Positions 1 to 9,431 of a DNA stretch of 64,000 bases are shown one piece after another. Source of the stretch: Amaranthus tricolor. Lineage: Eukaryota; Streptophyta; Magnoliopsida; Caryophyllales; Amaranthaceae. The translations under genes were made by a program, and so were the position numbers. Location of the stretch: contig NC_080058.1 of assembly GCF_026212465.1 (NCBI RefSeq), positions 4,468,501 through 4,532,500 on the forward strand. The letters are read 5' to 3'. Under the pieces are notes generated by a model. That model was not told where the DNA came from. It saw only the letters and a program-made list of their open reading frames with translations, and searched no databases. Position 1 is the stretch's first letter. Every line of letters begins with the position of its first letter.

Positions 1-1508
1 TGTAGATACGATTAATCAAAAGGATAAATTAATACTTCGAAAGTATGTGAAAATTTCCTACTTCCTAATGCAAGATATTATTTAACCTAATCAATGGGAG
101 CAATTATGCATTACAAAATTCATTTGAAGTAGAACCTAACAAAGATTATTAAGAATGCCAATGGCTAGTGCAAACATCATGATACCACAATGGCTTGGCA
201 GGTTTCAACTTCATAGTTAACTAGAGGCCGCAAGTCTGCAACATTCGTCATTTGCCTAGCAGATAAAATAAAAAATACAAGGCACCTGGAAGCTACTTTA
301 GAATTACAGAAAACATGAATTTGCAAACCAGAAGAAAAGATGTCTTGTCTTGTTTCTCATAGGAGAAAAACAAGCTCAAAAATATCGGTGCAAAATCCTT
401 GCAAAGGCCAATTATTACTACCAAAGGTCTTATTTATACCAATCAAGTAAAAGTGTAAAAATCATGTAAAAAAGGTGAATAATAATCTCAAGAGTGATCC
501 AAGACTTTGAACAAGTCGCCAATTTGATGTAGAGCACTCGAAATGACCATCTTTCATCCATAAAAGGGTGAACTTTTGAAACGCAATAATGAATAACAAT
601 TCAACTCAAACAAGTACACAATGATATCATGCATAACAAGACATCACAAGTCATTTAGGAGATAGTAAGACACCAATGCCAACTCTTTCACACCAAGGTT
701 TGAATAAAATGAACCCGCATAGCAAATTCGTGCAACCGATCAACAACATCAAGCAAGAAAATCATCACAAGTCATTCAGGAAATAGTAAGACACCAATGC
801 CAACTCTTTCACACCAAGGTTTCAATAAAACGAACCCACGAAATAGAAAATTCGTGCAACCGATCAACAACATCAAGCAAGAAAATAAATCCAGAACATA
901 CATTACACATAATCTGAAGTTCTTAAAATCTGCCATAACAACACAACTCCCGCACGACTTATAGTCGTCGACTCTTCTCCCACCTTTTTCAAATTAATAA
1001 CTCGTTTCCAACCTAAGAACCAACCAGTAACAGTTAAGAATAAATAAAAACGATCACTTTCCACCGGAAAAGCTTTTCACTTGAACAAAACTTCAAGCAA
1101 TTGAACCTTACATGCTAAATCAAACAACCAAAAAGCACATAAATAACCTCAAACCCAATGAAATAGCCAAGAAACATTACCCAATAAAATCAAACAACAC
1201 ATAAAATTCAAGATCCGTAGGCAAAAATAGACCATCTTATCAAATAAACCTAAAACAAAAGGCCCCAAAATCATGAAAAAGATAGACCATCAATTCGAAC
1301 GGCATTAAACAGTGCAAAAACACCTCTAATCAATTAAAATCATGAAATTAAAACGATCCATCAGATCAATTAACACACAATGCTACAAAAGTGTCAAAAT
1401 TCAAATTGGCCAATCAAATTAAATAAACCCAAAAAGCCCCAAAAAAATTCCAAACCCTTACATTAATTACAAAAAATTAACAATACAACAAAGAAAAATA
1501 AAAATTAC
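1..1508 (-). other. First intron of the bZIP gene (runs off the window)
   Basis: This stretch follows the exon 1 donor on the minus strand. I see no basic-region or leucine-zipper coding sequence in it, so the intron is inferred to extend past position 1. It holds the 121-bp tandem duplication listed separately and nothing else recognisable. Confidence 0.6.
643..886. repeat. Two-copy tandem duplication, unit about 121 bp
   Basis: A block beginning ATCACAAGTCATT at 643 recurs at 764. The copies differ by a few substitutions and one small insertion near 840-845. It lies in the inferred bZIP intron. Confidence 0.85.
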
Positions 1509-1871
1509 CCTAGTCATAGCAACAGCAGCACAAGCTAAATCGAGTTTACTTTTAAGAATAGCGTGATACTCATCAGAATCAACAGGAAAAGAACTCGACC
1601 CTTGATGATTAAACGCCGGCATTTTACTGGTAATATCATTATTAGATTGATGGAGAGAATCCCTGATCTCAACAACATCATTTTCAGCAAGGGATTTAGA
1701 AGAAGAAGTATCAGATATTGGGGAAGCTTCTTGAAGAAACCTCTCAAACGCCCATTCAGAAGCACTTCTATTCATCTTTGAATCACCACCGGGTGGTTGT
1801 GATGGTGGTGGCGGTGGCGGCGATGACCAAAATTGGTCAGAAATGTCACCCACTGAAAAGACCCGATCCAT
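1509..1871 (-). CDS. Group C bZIP transcription factor, first coding exon (partial gene)
   Basis: The exon starts at ATG 1871 and reads to a splice donor (GT at 1508-1507) after an AGG codon, giving 121 residues. Seen: an MDRVFSVGDIS start, a proline run, the NRSASEWAFERFLQEAS block, and the VDSDEYHAILKSKL-DLACAAVAMTR block at the exon end. From family knowledge, these blocks precede the basic region in plant group C bZIPs (Arabidopsis bZIP63/bZIP9/bZIP10/bZIP25 class), nuclear factors that bind ACGT-core sites and heterodimerise with group S1 bZIPs in energy and seed programmes. The basic region and leucine zipper are not in the window, so the call rests on the N-terminal blocks. The closest match by memory is bZIP63, but orthology is not established. 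Confidence 0.85.
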
Positions 1872-1971
1872 TTTGTATTACCCTTTTTCTTTTTTTTTTT
1901 GGTGAGGATAAGAACTAAGATCAAAAGATGGATGTAAAAAATGAAGTTTTCTTTTCAAGTTCTATCCGTTT

Positions 1972-1980
1972 TTTTATAAA
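1972..1980 (-). promoter_or_regulatory. TATA-like box of the bZIP gene
   Basis: On the minus strand TTTATAAAA lies about 100 bp upstream of the ATG at 1871, a usual distance for a short 5' leader. The assignment rests on position and composition only. Confidence 0.35.
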
Positions 1981-1989
1981 CTACTTCAA

Positions 1990-3795
1990 GAAGCTAAAAC
2001 TTTGCACAAAATTTTTAATTTATATCTATATCTATTTATTAGCTAAAATATATGGATGTAGATCTTGTTAAAATTGTTTGAACATATAAAATTTTATTAT
2101 ATTGTTATAATAATTTTCTATGAAATATATTTACAGATATTGAATATTGAATATATTTAAAAAAAAGATAAAAAAGCAAATTGAAACAATAAATGACAAC
2201 AAATAAAGTGTTTCGTAGTACCAGAATAATATATATAAGCCTTAAGATTGTATATAAGAAAGAATATTGTATTCTTTTTATCTAATTAAATATTATTTTT
2301 ATTTTGGAAATATAATATTCCTAATTAAATTATACTCCTATTATTTTATTATCATTTATTCTTTTTGAAAAGTTATCTGGCCATAGTTATCTATGAGCGA
2401 GATACACTAAATATGAAAAGTTAAAATAATTATATAAAATATTAATTATTTTAGTTTTTTATACTAAATAATCTTGAGAAAAGTTTAAATTAGTAATAAT
2501 AATGAGAGTTTGTTAATTTTTATGTACTTGTATGGACTACAAATATGATTATCTTTAATTTGGATGATGAAGAATGATGATTGAGGATGGGCCAATAAAA
2601 TGTGTGCTTTTTGTGATTGATGTCCTAAATATTTGAAAGATGGGGTTGGTGGTGGATTTGGGTAAACAAGTGGGAGAATCGTACCAAAGTAGTGTAGCCT
2701 TCTTCACTTTCCACACTTTCCTCCCTTGTGCATGATTTCATGGATTAAAATTTTTAAAAAGTAAAACTAGTTAGGGTTTAGTCTTGCCTCATTGACTCAT
2801 TGTGTTTTTAATGTGAGATTTTTGAGGATTTGGTGGGATTGAGATATGGTAAGATTGAAATTAAGGATTTTTATTTTGATAAGATTAGCGTATAGTTTTG
2901 TAGAAATGTTTATAAATTCAGTTGTTCTAATTGTTCTTAAGATTGCAATTATAAATTTATGGAGCATTAGAGTTATATCTACTAATGCTATGTTTGAGAA
3001 AGAGATTTTTATTTGAAAATATAGATTTGACTAAAATTTTATTTTAATGATTTTATATTCTAAGACTCAAAAATCTCTTACATATTTGAATTTTAATGTG
3101 TAAAGTTAGAATAACAGAGAAAGTGTTTTTTAATATTTGATTTTGCGGAATAAATTATGTTAATTTGTTCAATTTAGGATTCGCAAGTACTTGGAGAATG
3201 GACTTGAATTCGTGTTAGTGTAATTTTCATAATTTTTTCATCAAATGAAGATGACAACCATTAAACTTAAGTTTTTCATTTAATTAACGCCTATATATAT
3301 ACTATATACTATTAATAAAATTATTGATAATGTTAGTAATTCATAGGTAGATACGCTAACAATACTATCAACGATATTAATTGAACAATAACAAGTTGAT
3401 TTTGCCGGTGATTATTCCTTCCATTTTCAATTTTAGCAAGAGATAATGAAGAGAAAGATGTGAAGATATATGCTTGTTTTGATTTTCCTTAAACAAATTG
3501 AAGAAGAGAAGATGAGGTAACTATCGCATCTAGTTAATTTAAAAACGTAATTGTTTATTTTTAAGATTATAAGTAATCACTTTAACAATATAATTTAAAT
3601 TGGTCGGTCTAATAAGAGATGAATCTCAATATAAGATGGTCTTGTGTTACTGTGTGAGAATTTGCGTTACTATTATCTCTGTTTTATTTTCACACATAAT
3701 ATGTCATGATCGAATGCCAATATTTCATAAAAGACAAATTATAAAAATGACAAATGAACCAAAATCTTAAGAAAATCACACATTTTCCAACTTGA
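1990..3795. other. Gene-free intergenic DNA
   Basis: AT-rich sequence between the divergent bZIP promoter and the MULE. No sizeable open frame, RNA gene or clear transposon end was found. Confidence 0.6.
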
Positions 3796-3804
3796 TAATA
3801 AATT

Positions 3805-3905
3805 GGATCTATTCCCAATCTATAGCCAAAATAAAAAAAAATTCCCACTTTCCTTAAAATGGAAAAGTATTTCCAAGTTTACCGTCCACGTAGGATTGCT
3901 TTGAG
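3805..3905 (+). repeat. Left terminal inverted repeat of the MULE
   Basis: Pairs with 8475-8581. The best conserved blocks are the terminal 13 bp, ATTCCCACTTT near 3841, and TACCGTCCA near 3880. It is followed by a long poly-T tract. Confidence 0.8.
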
Positions 3906-3929
3906 AAATTTTTTTTTTTTTTTTTTTTA

Positions 3930-4074
3930 ATAAAACCGCTACATGAAATGGCGGTTTTATTCATGCATCTGAAGTAAAACGCCATCTGAGATGGCGGTTT
4001 GGTTAAGTGAATTTTTTTTTTAAAAAAAAAAAAAATTAATATGTGGAGTAAACCGCCACTTGAAGTGGCGGTTT
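3930..4074. repeat. Left subterminal hairpin cluster (three AAACCGCCA palindromes)
   Basis: Three short palindromes at 3930-3960, 3977-4000 and 4050-4074 share the form AAACCGCCA, 5-7 central bases, then TGGCGGTTT. They are GC-rich islands between long A or T tracts. Their place just inside the terminal repeat suggests transposase binding sites or host-protein sites; that role is inferred. Confidence 0.85.
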
Positions 4075-4084
4075 GGTATCAATA

Positions 4085-4683
4085 CAAAACAGCAGCTTCC
4101 TTCGACATTTTTCACAATTCATTTTGCTCTTCTTGCTTCTTGCCGGTATAACCCTAAAAAAAAAAAAAATTTTCACTCTCATTTACTTTAAATTTACAAT
4201 TACTCTCATTCCACTAAACTAATCAACTACATTCCCATCTTCTCCTTGTGTACTAGTTTATTTTCATCCTCATTTAAGGTATGAATAAAACCCTAATTTT
4301 TGTTCAATATGCAAATTGTTTATTTTGTTCATTATTGTTTTGAATTGAAGTTATAAAAACGTTAATGTTTGTTACATTTTATTGTTTTCATGATTTATGC
4401 TTACGTTTTACACATTTGTAGTTGAATTTTAGGATTTGCTTTGTATGCATATAAAGTGTTTGATGAAATGCTTCAATGAAAGTTTATTACTTTGTAGGGT
4501 TAGTTTAATGATTTTTGTATATATTCATGCTATTTTTAGCTACTAGGGGTGAAATGAACTTTCTAACAAGTGTTGTAATACCTTAATATCACAAATTCTT
4601 GTATTCAAATTTACACTTCCCTTACTCACATACAACAATTAAGTGTATGTGAAATCAAATGAAAAATATGTTTGTACTTGCAG
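4085..4683 (+). other. Leader exon and 5' UTR intron of the MULE gene
   Basis: A T/C-rich leader ends at a donor (AAG|GTATGA, GT at 4279-4280). A matching acceptor (TTGCAG) ends at 4683, four bases before ATG 4687. The leader therefore appears to carry a 405-bp intron. The transcription start was not located. Confidence 0.55.
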
Positions 4684-4686
4684 AAT

Positions 4687-5857
4687 ATGGATCATTATCC
4701 TGTTATAGTGTATTGGGGTGGGGAAGTAAGTTATACTGGATCCGATGTTGGATATAATGGAGGATTAAATACAGTGATGTTTATCCATCGTCAAAATACG
4801 ACTTTTGAGGTGTTTGTTAGCAAAGTGTATGATGTAATTGGTTGTGATCGCAACTCTTATATGTTAAAAATGGAGATGAAATACCCGGTGACTGGGAAAA
4901 ATGTGTTAGTCCCTATGAAGAATGATGAAAGCATAAGTGCTCTTGCTTATGCGGCATCACAAGCCCCTGGAACGACAATGGAGGTTTATGTTGAATTGGT
5001 TGCAAATTTGGATAAGGCGAGGGAAGTCATGACTAGCATGGAACTTCCAGAATCAGGTCCTAGTGTACGCCATGATACATTCACAGAAATGTTAAGTAAC
5101 CCGAATTACGTTAGTGAGCACTTGGATGAGTTTACCTCTCCAACTCATTCACGTGGCATTGGTGGTGGTGTAATGAACACCTTTTCCACGAGTCACTTGG
5201 GTAGGCTTAATGCGAACGAGGTTGACTCTTTAGATCAGGAGGATGAGCATATTGATTCTGATTCAGAAGAGGATGATGAAAGAAGAGAAGCTCTAGATGC
5301 AGCGATTAGAGATGGTGCTCCATCTCAAGATTGGCTTAGAATTGATGAGGTTGATCAAAGATTGATTGATGCATGGATGACCTGGAACGATGACAACTCC
5401 ATGAATGAAAATGGAGACTTTAGGATAGGGCAAGAGTTTAGCTCCTTAGACCACCTTAAGAAGAATGTTAAAGCATGGGCGATTTCTAACAATAGAAACT
5501 TCCGTGTAATTGAGTCGAAGCCTTCAAAGTACGTTGTCCAATGCACTAATGCGGAGGATATAGGTTGTGAATGGAGGATGCGAGCTGTTATGACCGCAAC
5601 GGGTTCATTTAAGATTGTGCGATACAAGGGTCATAATCAAGATTGCTCAGTACATTACAGTGATGACCATCCCCTCCTTACTTCTGAATTTGTTGCTGAT
5701 CTTATCATGGATATGATTAGAGTTGATCCAGCGTTTAAGGTGAAGTCAATCGCTAATTTTTTAAAAAATAAATACGAATTTGTAATAACATATAAGAGAG
5801 CTTGGTTGGCCAAAAATAAGGCTATAATAAGAAAACATGCCCTCGAAGGTCAAGAAA
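4687..5857 (+). CDS. MULE transposase N-terminal exon (PB1-like region plus Mutator DNA-binding domain)
   Basis: ATG 4687 is chosen because it is the first ATG after the leader acceptor at 4683. The exon encodes 390 residues. Residues 1-110 resemble the N-terminal module common in plant MuDR-type transposases (MDHYPVIVYWGGE start). An acidic stretch (SDSEEDDERRE) follows. The region from about IGQEFSSLDHLKKNVKAWA to the exon end matches the Mutator transposase DNA-binding family, with C and H residues in VQC-x6-GCEW and KGHNQDCSVHY consistent with a WRKY/GCM1-type zinc fold. The exon ends at donor GTATGT (5858). In ordinary MULE transposases the DDE domain and SWIM finger follow this point; here they are absent and PMD sequence comes next. 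Confidence 0.85.
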
Positions 5858-5936
5858 GTATGTTTTTTTTTTTTTTAATAATATGTTGCATCTAATAATA
5901 ATTATATGATTATTATAACACTTATGTATGTAACAG

Positions 5937-8113
5937 CGATCATGGTGATGCCGGGCCCAGTTGATCCATTAGTGCTTACGCTTCAGGCGACCCACAGGAG
6001 CGTAGCTGCGTGGGAGGGCTCCACTGCCCAATTGGTTACTCGTCAGCACTACCAGGCGAGTACGTTACAGTGGGAGGTGGATGACAGGGTGTTAGACGTA
6101 GTCGAGCTAGCTGGTTTCAGATACATTCACCGGTTGTTGGGCGGGGGCTTGGAGCTCGATCGAGCTCTTATCACTGCATTGGTGGAGAGGTGGAGGCCAG
6201 AGACACATACATTCCACCTCACAGTTGGCGAGGCAACGATCACGTTGCAAGATGTGGCAGTTATCATGGGACTACCGGTTGAAGGACAAGCAGTCATTGG
6301 TCATGGGGAGGGAAATTGGCCAGCATTAGTACATGAGCTGCTAGGGGTTAGGCCGGAAAACCCTCAAGACCCCACCCAGCCCAAGATTATCGTTGGATCG
6401 TCATTGAAGCTGACTTGGCTCCGACAGCATTTTAGCGCGCTTGAGGATGATGCAGATGATGTGACGGTTGACAGACATGCCCGCGCTTACATCTTGTACC
6501 TGTTTGGATGCATCTTGTTTCCAGACAAGAGCGGCGACTCGGTACAGCTGATCTATCTCCCTCTACTGGGAGATTTGGAGCGCGTAGATGAGTACAGTTG
6601 GGGAAGTGCTACCCTGGCGTATCTGTATCGTAACTTATGTCGAGCATCTCGTAAGGGTGCCAAGGACATTAGTGGATGCTTGATGTTATAACAGATATGG
6701 TCATGGGAGCACATTCATATAGGGAGGCCAATTATTCGGACGGTTCGACCGGATGGGCAAAATGATCAGGAAGATGACGCGGATGATTTTGAACCGATAT
6801 TAGGGTCACAGCATCGGCGCGGGGTGGATCCTTTGGCAGTAAGGTAGCAACACTCAATTCACTATTCAAATTCATAATTTCACTATTTTATGATAGATGA
6901 AAATGTTAATCAATGTTTATTTGTTTGCAGCTGGCTTCGCGTATATCTTTCGAGATCCCACTCCCCACATACTCTCGTCTACTACAGGGACGCACTAGAT
7001 CGACAACGGGACGAGCAGGTTAGTAACATTTACTATTTGTATTAGTTATGAATAAATTGTATACATTACTAAGCATATTGATTTCTATTACAGATGACAT
7101 GGCAGCCTTACACAGCGGCTAAGATGGAAGCTTTACCGCACATATGTACATCGGGCCACGAGATTTGGAGATCGCGTTGTCCTCTTATTTGCTTTGACAT
7201 CGTCGAGCTACATCTACCGGATCGTGTCATGCGTCAATTCGGTTTGGAGCAAGTAATCCCGCAAGCCTGTGACACCCAACCTCAACTACATGCGATCGAT
7301 CGGAGGACTGGGGACAAGAACTACCTCGTACGACATAGATCGCATGTAGATGCGTGGAACGACCGAGCATCTACATTGGTTGGAGGAGATAACTTCACAG
7401 GTCATAGCTCTGCTATGTACATGAGTTGGTACAGGCGCATCTCGATATTACGCCTAACGAACACCGCATTTGCGCAGCCAGGATCACATTACCATCCGAC
7501 ATCTACGTTTCTGGTACGTTTTATTTCAACACTCATAACAAATAGTAATAGTTTTAAGTAACTCTTTTAACAATATAATGATAACAAACAGGCTGAGCGC
7601 ATCCGATCGGTGCTCATACAATGTAATGACACGATTCAAGGGGCCGCTACATCGCCAGTTGACGTGGGGTATCGGCTATGTTCTCAGACCTTAGGCTCCA
7701 TTAACGCGTCGATGACCGATGCATTGAGTCAAGCGGGTTATGAGTACCTCATACCGACTCCACCCGTCATTGGCGAGGTAGATGACGCATTCCACACTCC
7801 TTCTCCAAGGAGTTCAGCCCATCGAGGTAGCTCTTCCGGAGGATCCAGTTCTCGGTCCACAAGAGGCCACCAGCGTTCATCTACTCGAGGTCGGTCTTCC
7901 AGATCGCCATCGACATCCGCTACTATGTCGCCGTTCGTTCCCCCGTCTTCCATCAACACTCCTCCTCCACATCCATCGCCTCCGCAAAGGATTATCACAT
8001 ATCAGCGTGCTAGTCAACGACGAGCTCCTGCTCTTAATGTCATTGCGGAGGTTGACGAGTTCACACCATCATCATCCACCGGTGCGCAAAACAAAAGGGG
8101 CCGGGGGTTGTAG
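5937..8113 (+). pseudogene. Plant mobile domain (PMD) part of the MULE gene, with an in-frame stop
   Basis: Exons 5937-6843, 6931-7018, 7094-7513 and 7592-8113 are joined by clean GT-AG sites. Joined to the exon ending at 5857, the coding length is 3108 bp and frame is kept throughout. The product matches the plant mobile domain (MAIN/MAIL1/PP7-long type): RYIHRLLGGGLELDRALI, VGEATITLQDVAVIMGLPV and the WLRVYLSRSHSPHTLVYYRD block. A serine-rich, probably disordered tail (PSPRSSAHRGSSSGG) ends with NKRGRGL. One TAA at 6689-6691 interrupts the conserved block GCLML-L-x-IWSW where a leucine is expected; TTA to TAA explains it. The rest of the frame is open, so inactivation looks recent. Several PMD proteins are carried by plant transposons; the molecular role in transposition is not known to me. 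Confidence 0.85.
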
Positions 8114-8330
8114 TTTAACAAACTTTGTATATTCTTATATGACTTGAACTTCTTGTATGAGTTTCCATAATTGTAATATATCTTTGTATTATTTTCATAT
8201 TTATTTTTTTTAGAACAAGCCGGTTCGTAATTGATTATTATGGAATTGATGGTATTGAACTACTTTAATGCATGTTGCGTTTAATATTTTAAAATGAAAT
8301 AAAAAAAAAAAAAAAAATCAGGCCACAAGC

Positions 8331-8462
8331 AAACCGCCACATGAAGTGCGCGGTTTACCTGGACCAAACCGCCACCTGAGATGGTGGTTTGCCTTCACCA
8401 AACCGCCACTTCATGTGGCGTTTTTGTGCTTAAGGCAAACCGCCATCTCAAGTGGCGGTTTT
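8331..8462. repeat. Right subterminal hairpin cluster (four AAACCGCCA palindromes)
   Basis: Four palindromes of the same form as the left cluster lie at about 8331-8356, 8366-8390, 8399-8425 and 8437-8462. Compensating differences in some arms (for example GCCAcc with ggTGG) keep parts of the pairing. Confidence 0.85.
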
Positions 8463-8474
8463 GTCTGAAAAAAT

Positions 8475-8581
8475 AAAAAAAAAATAAATTTTCCACATGG
8501 ACGGTATTGTGGGAAATAATTTCCCAAAAAATGCAAAGTGGGAATTAATCTGTTTTTTAGCATTAATCTGAGAATAGACTC
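8475..8581 (-). repeat. Right terminal inverted repeat of the MULE
   Basis: Reverse complement of the left end with substitutions and small indels. Its outer base is followed directly by the target duplication at 8582-8590. Confidence 0.8.
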
Positions 8582-8590
8582 TAATAAATC

Positions 8591-8818
8591 TAGAGGAGAA
8601 CAAGAAGACAAGTATTAGAACCCTTCGCTCTCTCGCAGAACGTGATAGAAAACTAGAGCGATAAATGAGTGGCCATCGATTTGCGGTTCTTCCTTCTACG
8701 TAGCTTATTTATTGTACTCCTTCCTCCTCTCAATTCCTGTAAATCAACGTTTTTCATTATCTCTTTCATTTGTTTTCTTCTCCCTTAAATTAAACTCTTC
8801 CAATTCTTTGTTAAACAG
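8591..8818 (+). promoter_or_regulatory. Probable GME core promoter and non-coding leader exon
   Basis: Pyrimidine-rich leader-like sequence (for example 8695-8815) ends with a donor, ACAG|GTATGAGC (GT at 8819-8820). The matching acceptor GAGCAG ends at 9430, one base before the GME ATG. A leader intron of about 612 bp is therefore inferred. The MULE ends only 10 bp to the left, so any promoter elements further upstream are now separated by 4.8 kb. Confidence 0.55.
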
Positions 8819-9431
8819 GTATGAGCTTTTTCGGGTTTTCAGTTCTATTATTGCAATTTCCTTCAATTTTAATTTTTGATGCTTATGAGTCTTTTTATTT
8901 AGGGTTATTTTTGCTTGTTTAATTTTTATATTTGACGTATTTATTGAATTGGGTAATCGTCTAATTAACAATTTATACATCAAATTTGGTGTTTTAAAGA
9001 ATCAGGCTGTATTTCATTTTTAAATGCTGCAGAGGAAGTGGGTTAGAATGTTAGATCTAGAACCTAAGAAATAATTTAAAATTACTATACTAGCAAGAAA
9101 TAGAGTAAAATTGACAAAAAAAAAGGAATTTTTTTATTGTATAGTATGCCCCTGGTTGATTTGTCTTTTTTCTATAATTTAGAATTAGCTAATTGTTAAT
9201 TGTTGACAGTCTTGTTCTATTGGAAAATGAATCAATTTTGGTTGGCTTATTCCTTGTATCTTTTTCTTCCTTTTCCAGCCTTTTTCTCTTTTGTTGATTG
9301 GTCACTGAATTTTTATTGTGATTTCTTGAATTGGGTTTGTGTAGTTAATGGGGGAATGTTTGCCTGTTAAGTTACTGACTAATGAGTGAATGCAATTGAG
9401 GTCTGAAATATGCTATTTTGTTTAGAGCAGG

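Larger units (their letters stand above)
3805..8581 (+). mobile_element. Complete Mutator-like element (MULE) carrying a transposase-PMD fusion gene
   Basis: The left end begins GGATCTATTCCCA and the right end, reverse-complemented, begins GAGTCTATTCTCA. Both ends also share the blocks ATTCCCACTTT and TACCGTCCA further in, so the terminal inverted repeats are roughly 100 bp and diverged. The flanks are TAATAAATT (3796-3804) and TAATAAATC (8582-8590), a 9-bp target duplication with one mismatch, which is the Mutator signature. Inside are subterminal hairpins, a non-coding leader exon, and a five-exon coding region from 4687 to 8113. The element encodes the MULE DNA-binding domain but no DDE catalytic domain, so it is probably non-autonomous now. 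Confidence 0.88.

Noticed and set aside
1563..1918. Plus-strand frames opposite the bZIP exon
   Set aside because: Shadows of the real minus-strand coding exon.
5906..5936. A separate start codon for the PMD protein at 5906
   Set aside because: These bases lie in the intron between 5858 and 5936; the in-frame splice to 5937 explains the frame better. A separate PMD start cannot be excluded without RNA data.
7738..8147. Frames overlapping the PMD last exon in other frames and on the minus strand
   Set aside because: Shadows produced by the GC-rich, serine-coding tail of the PMD exon.
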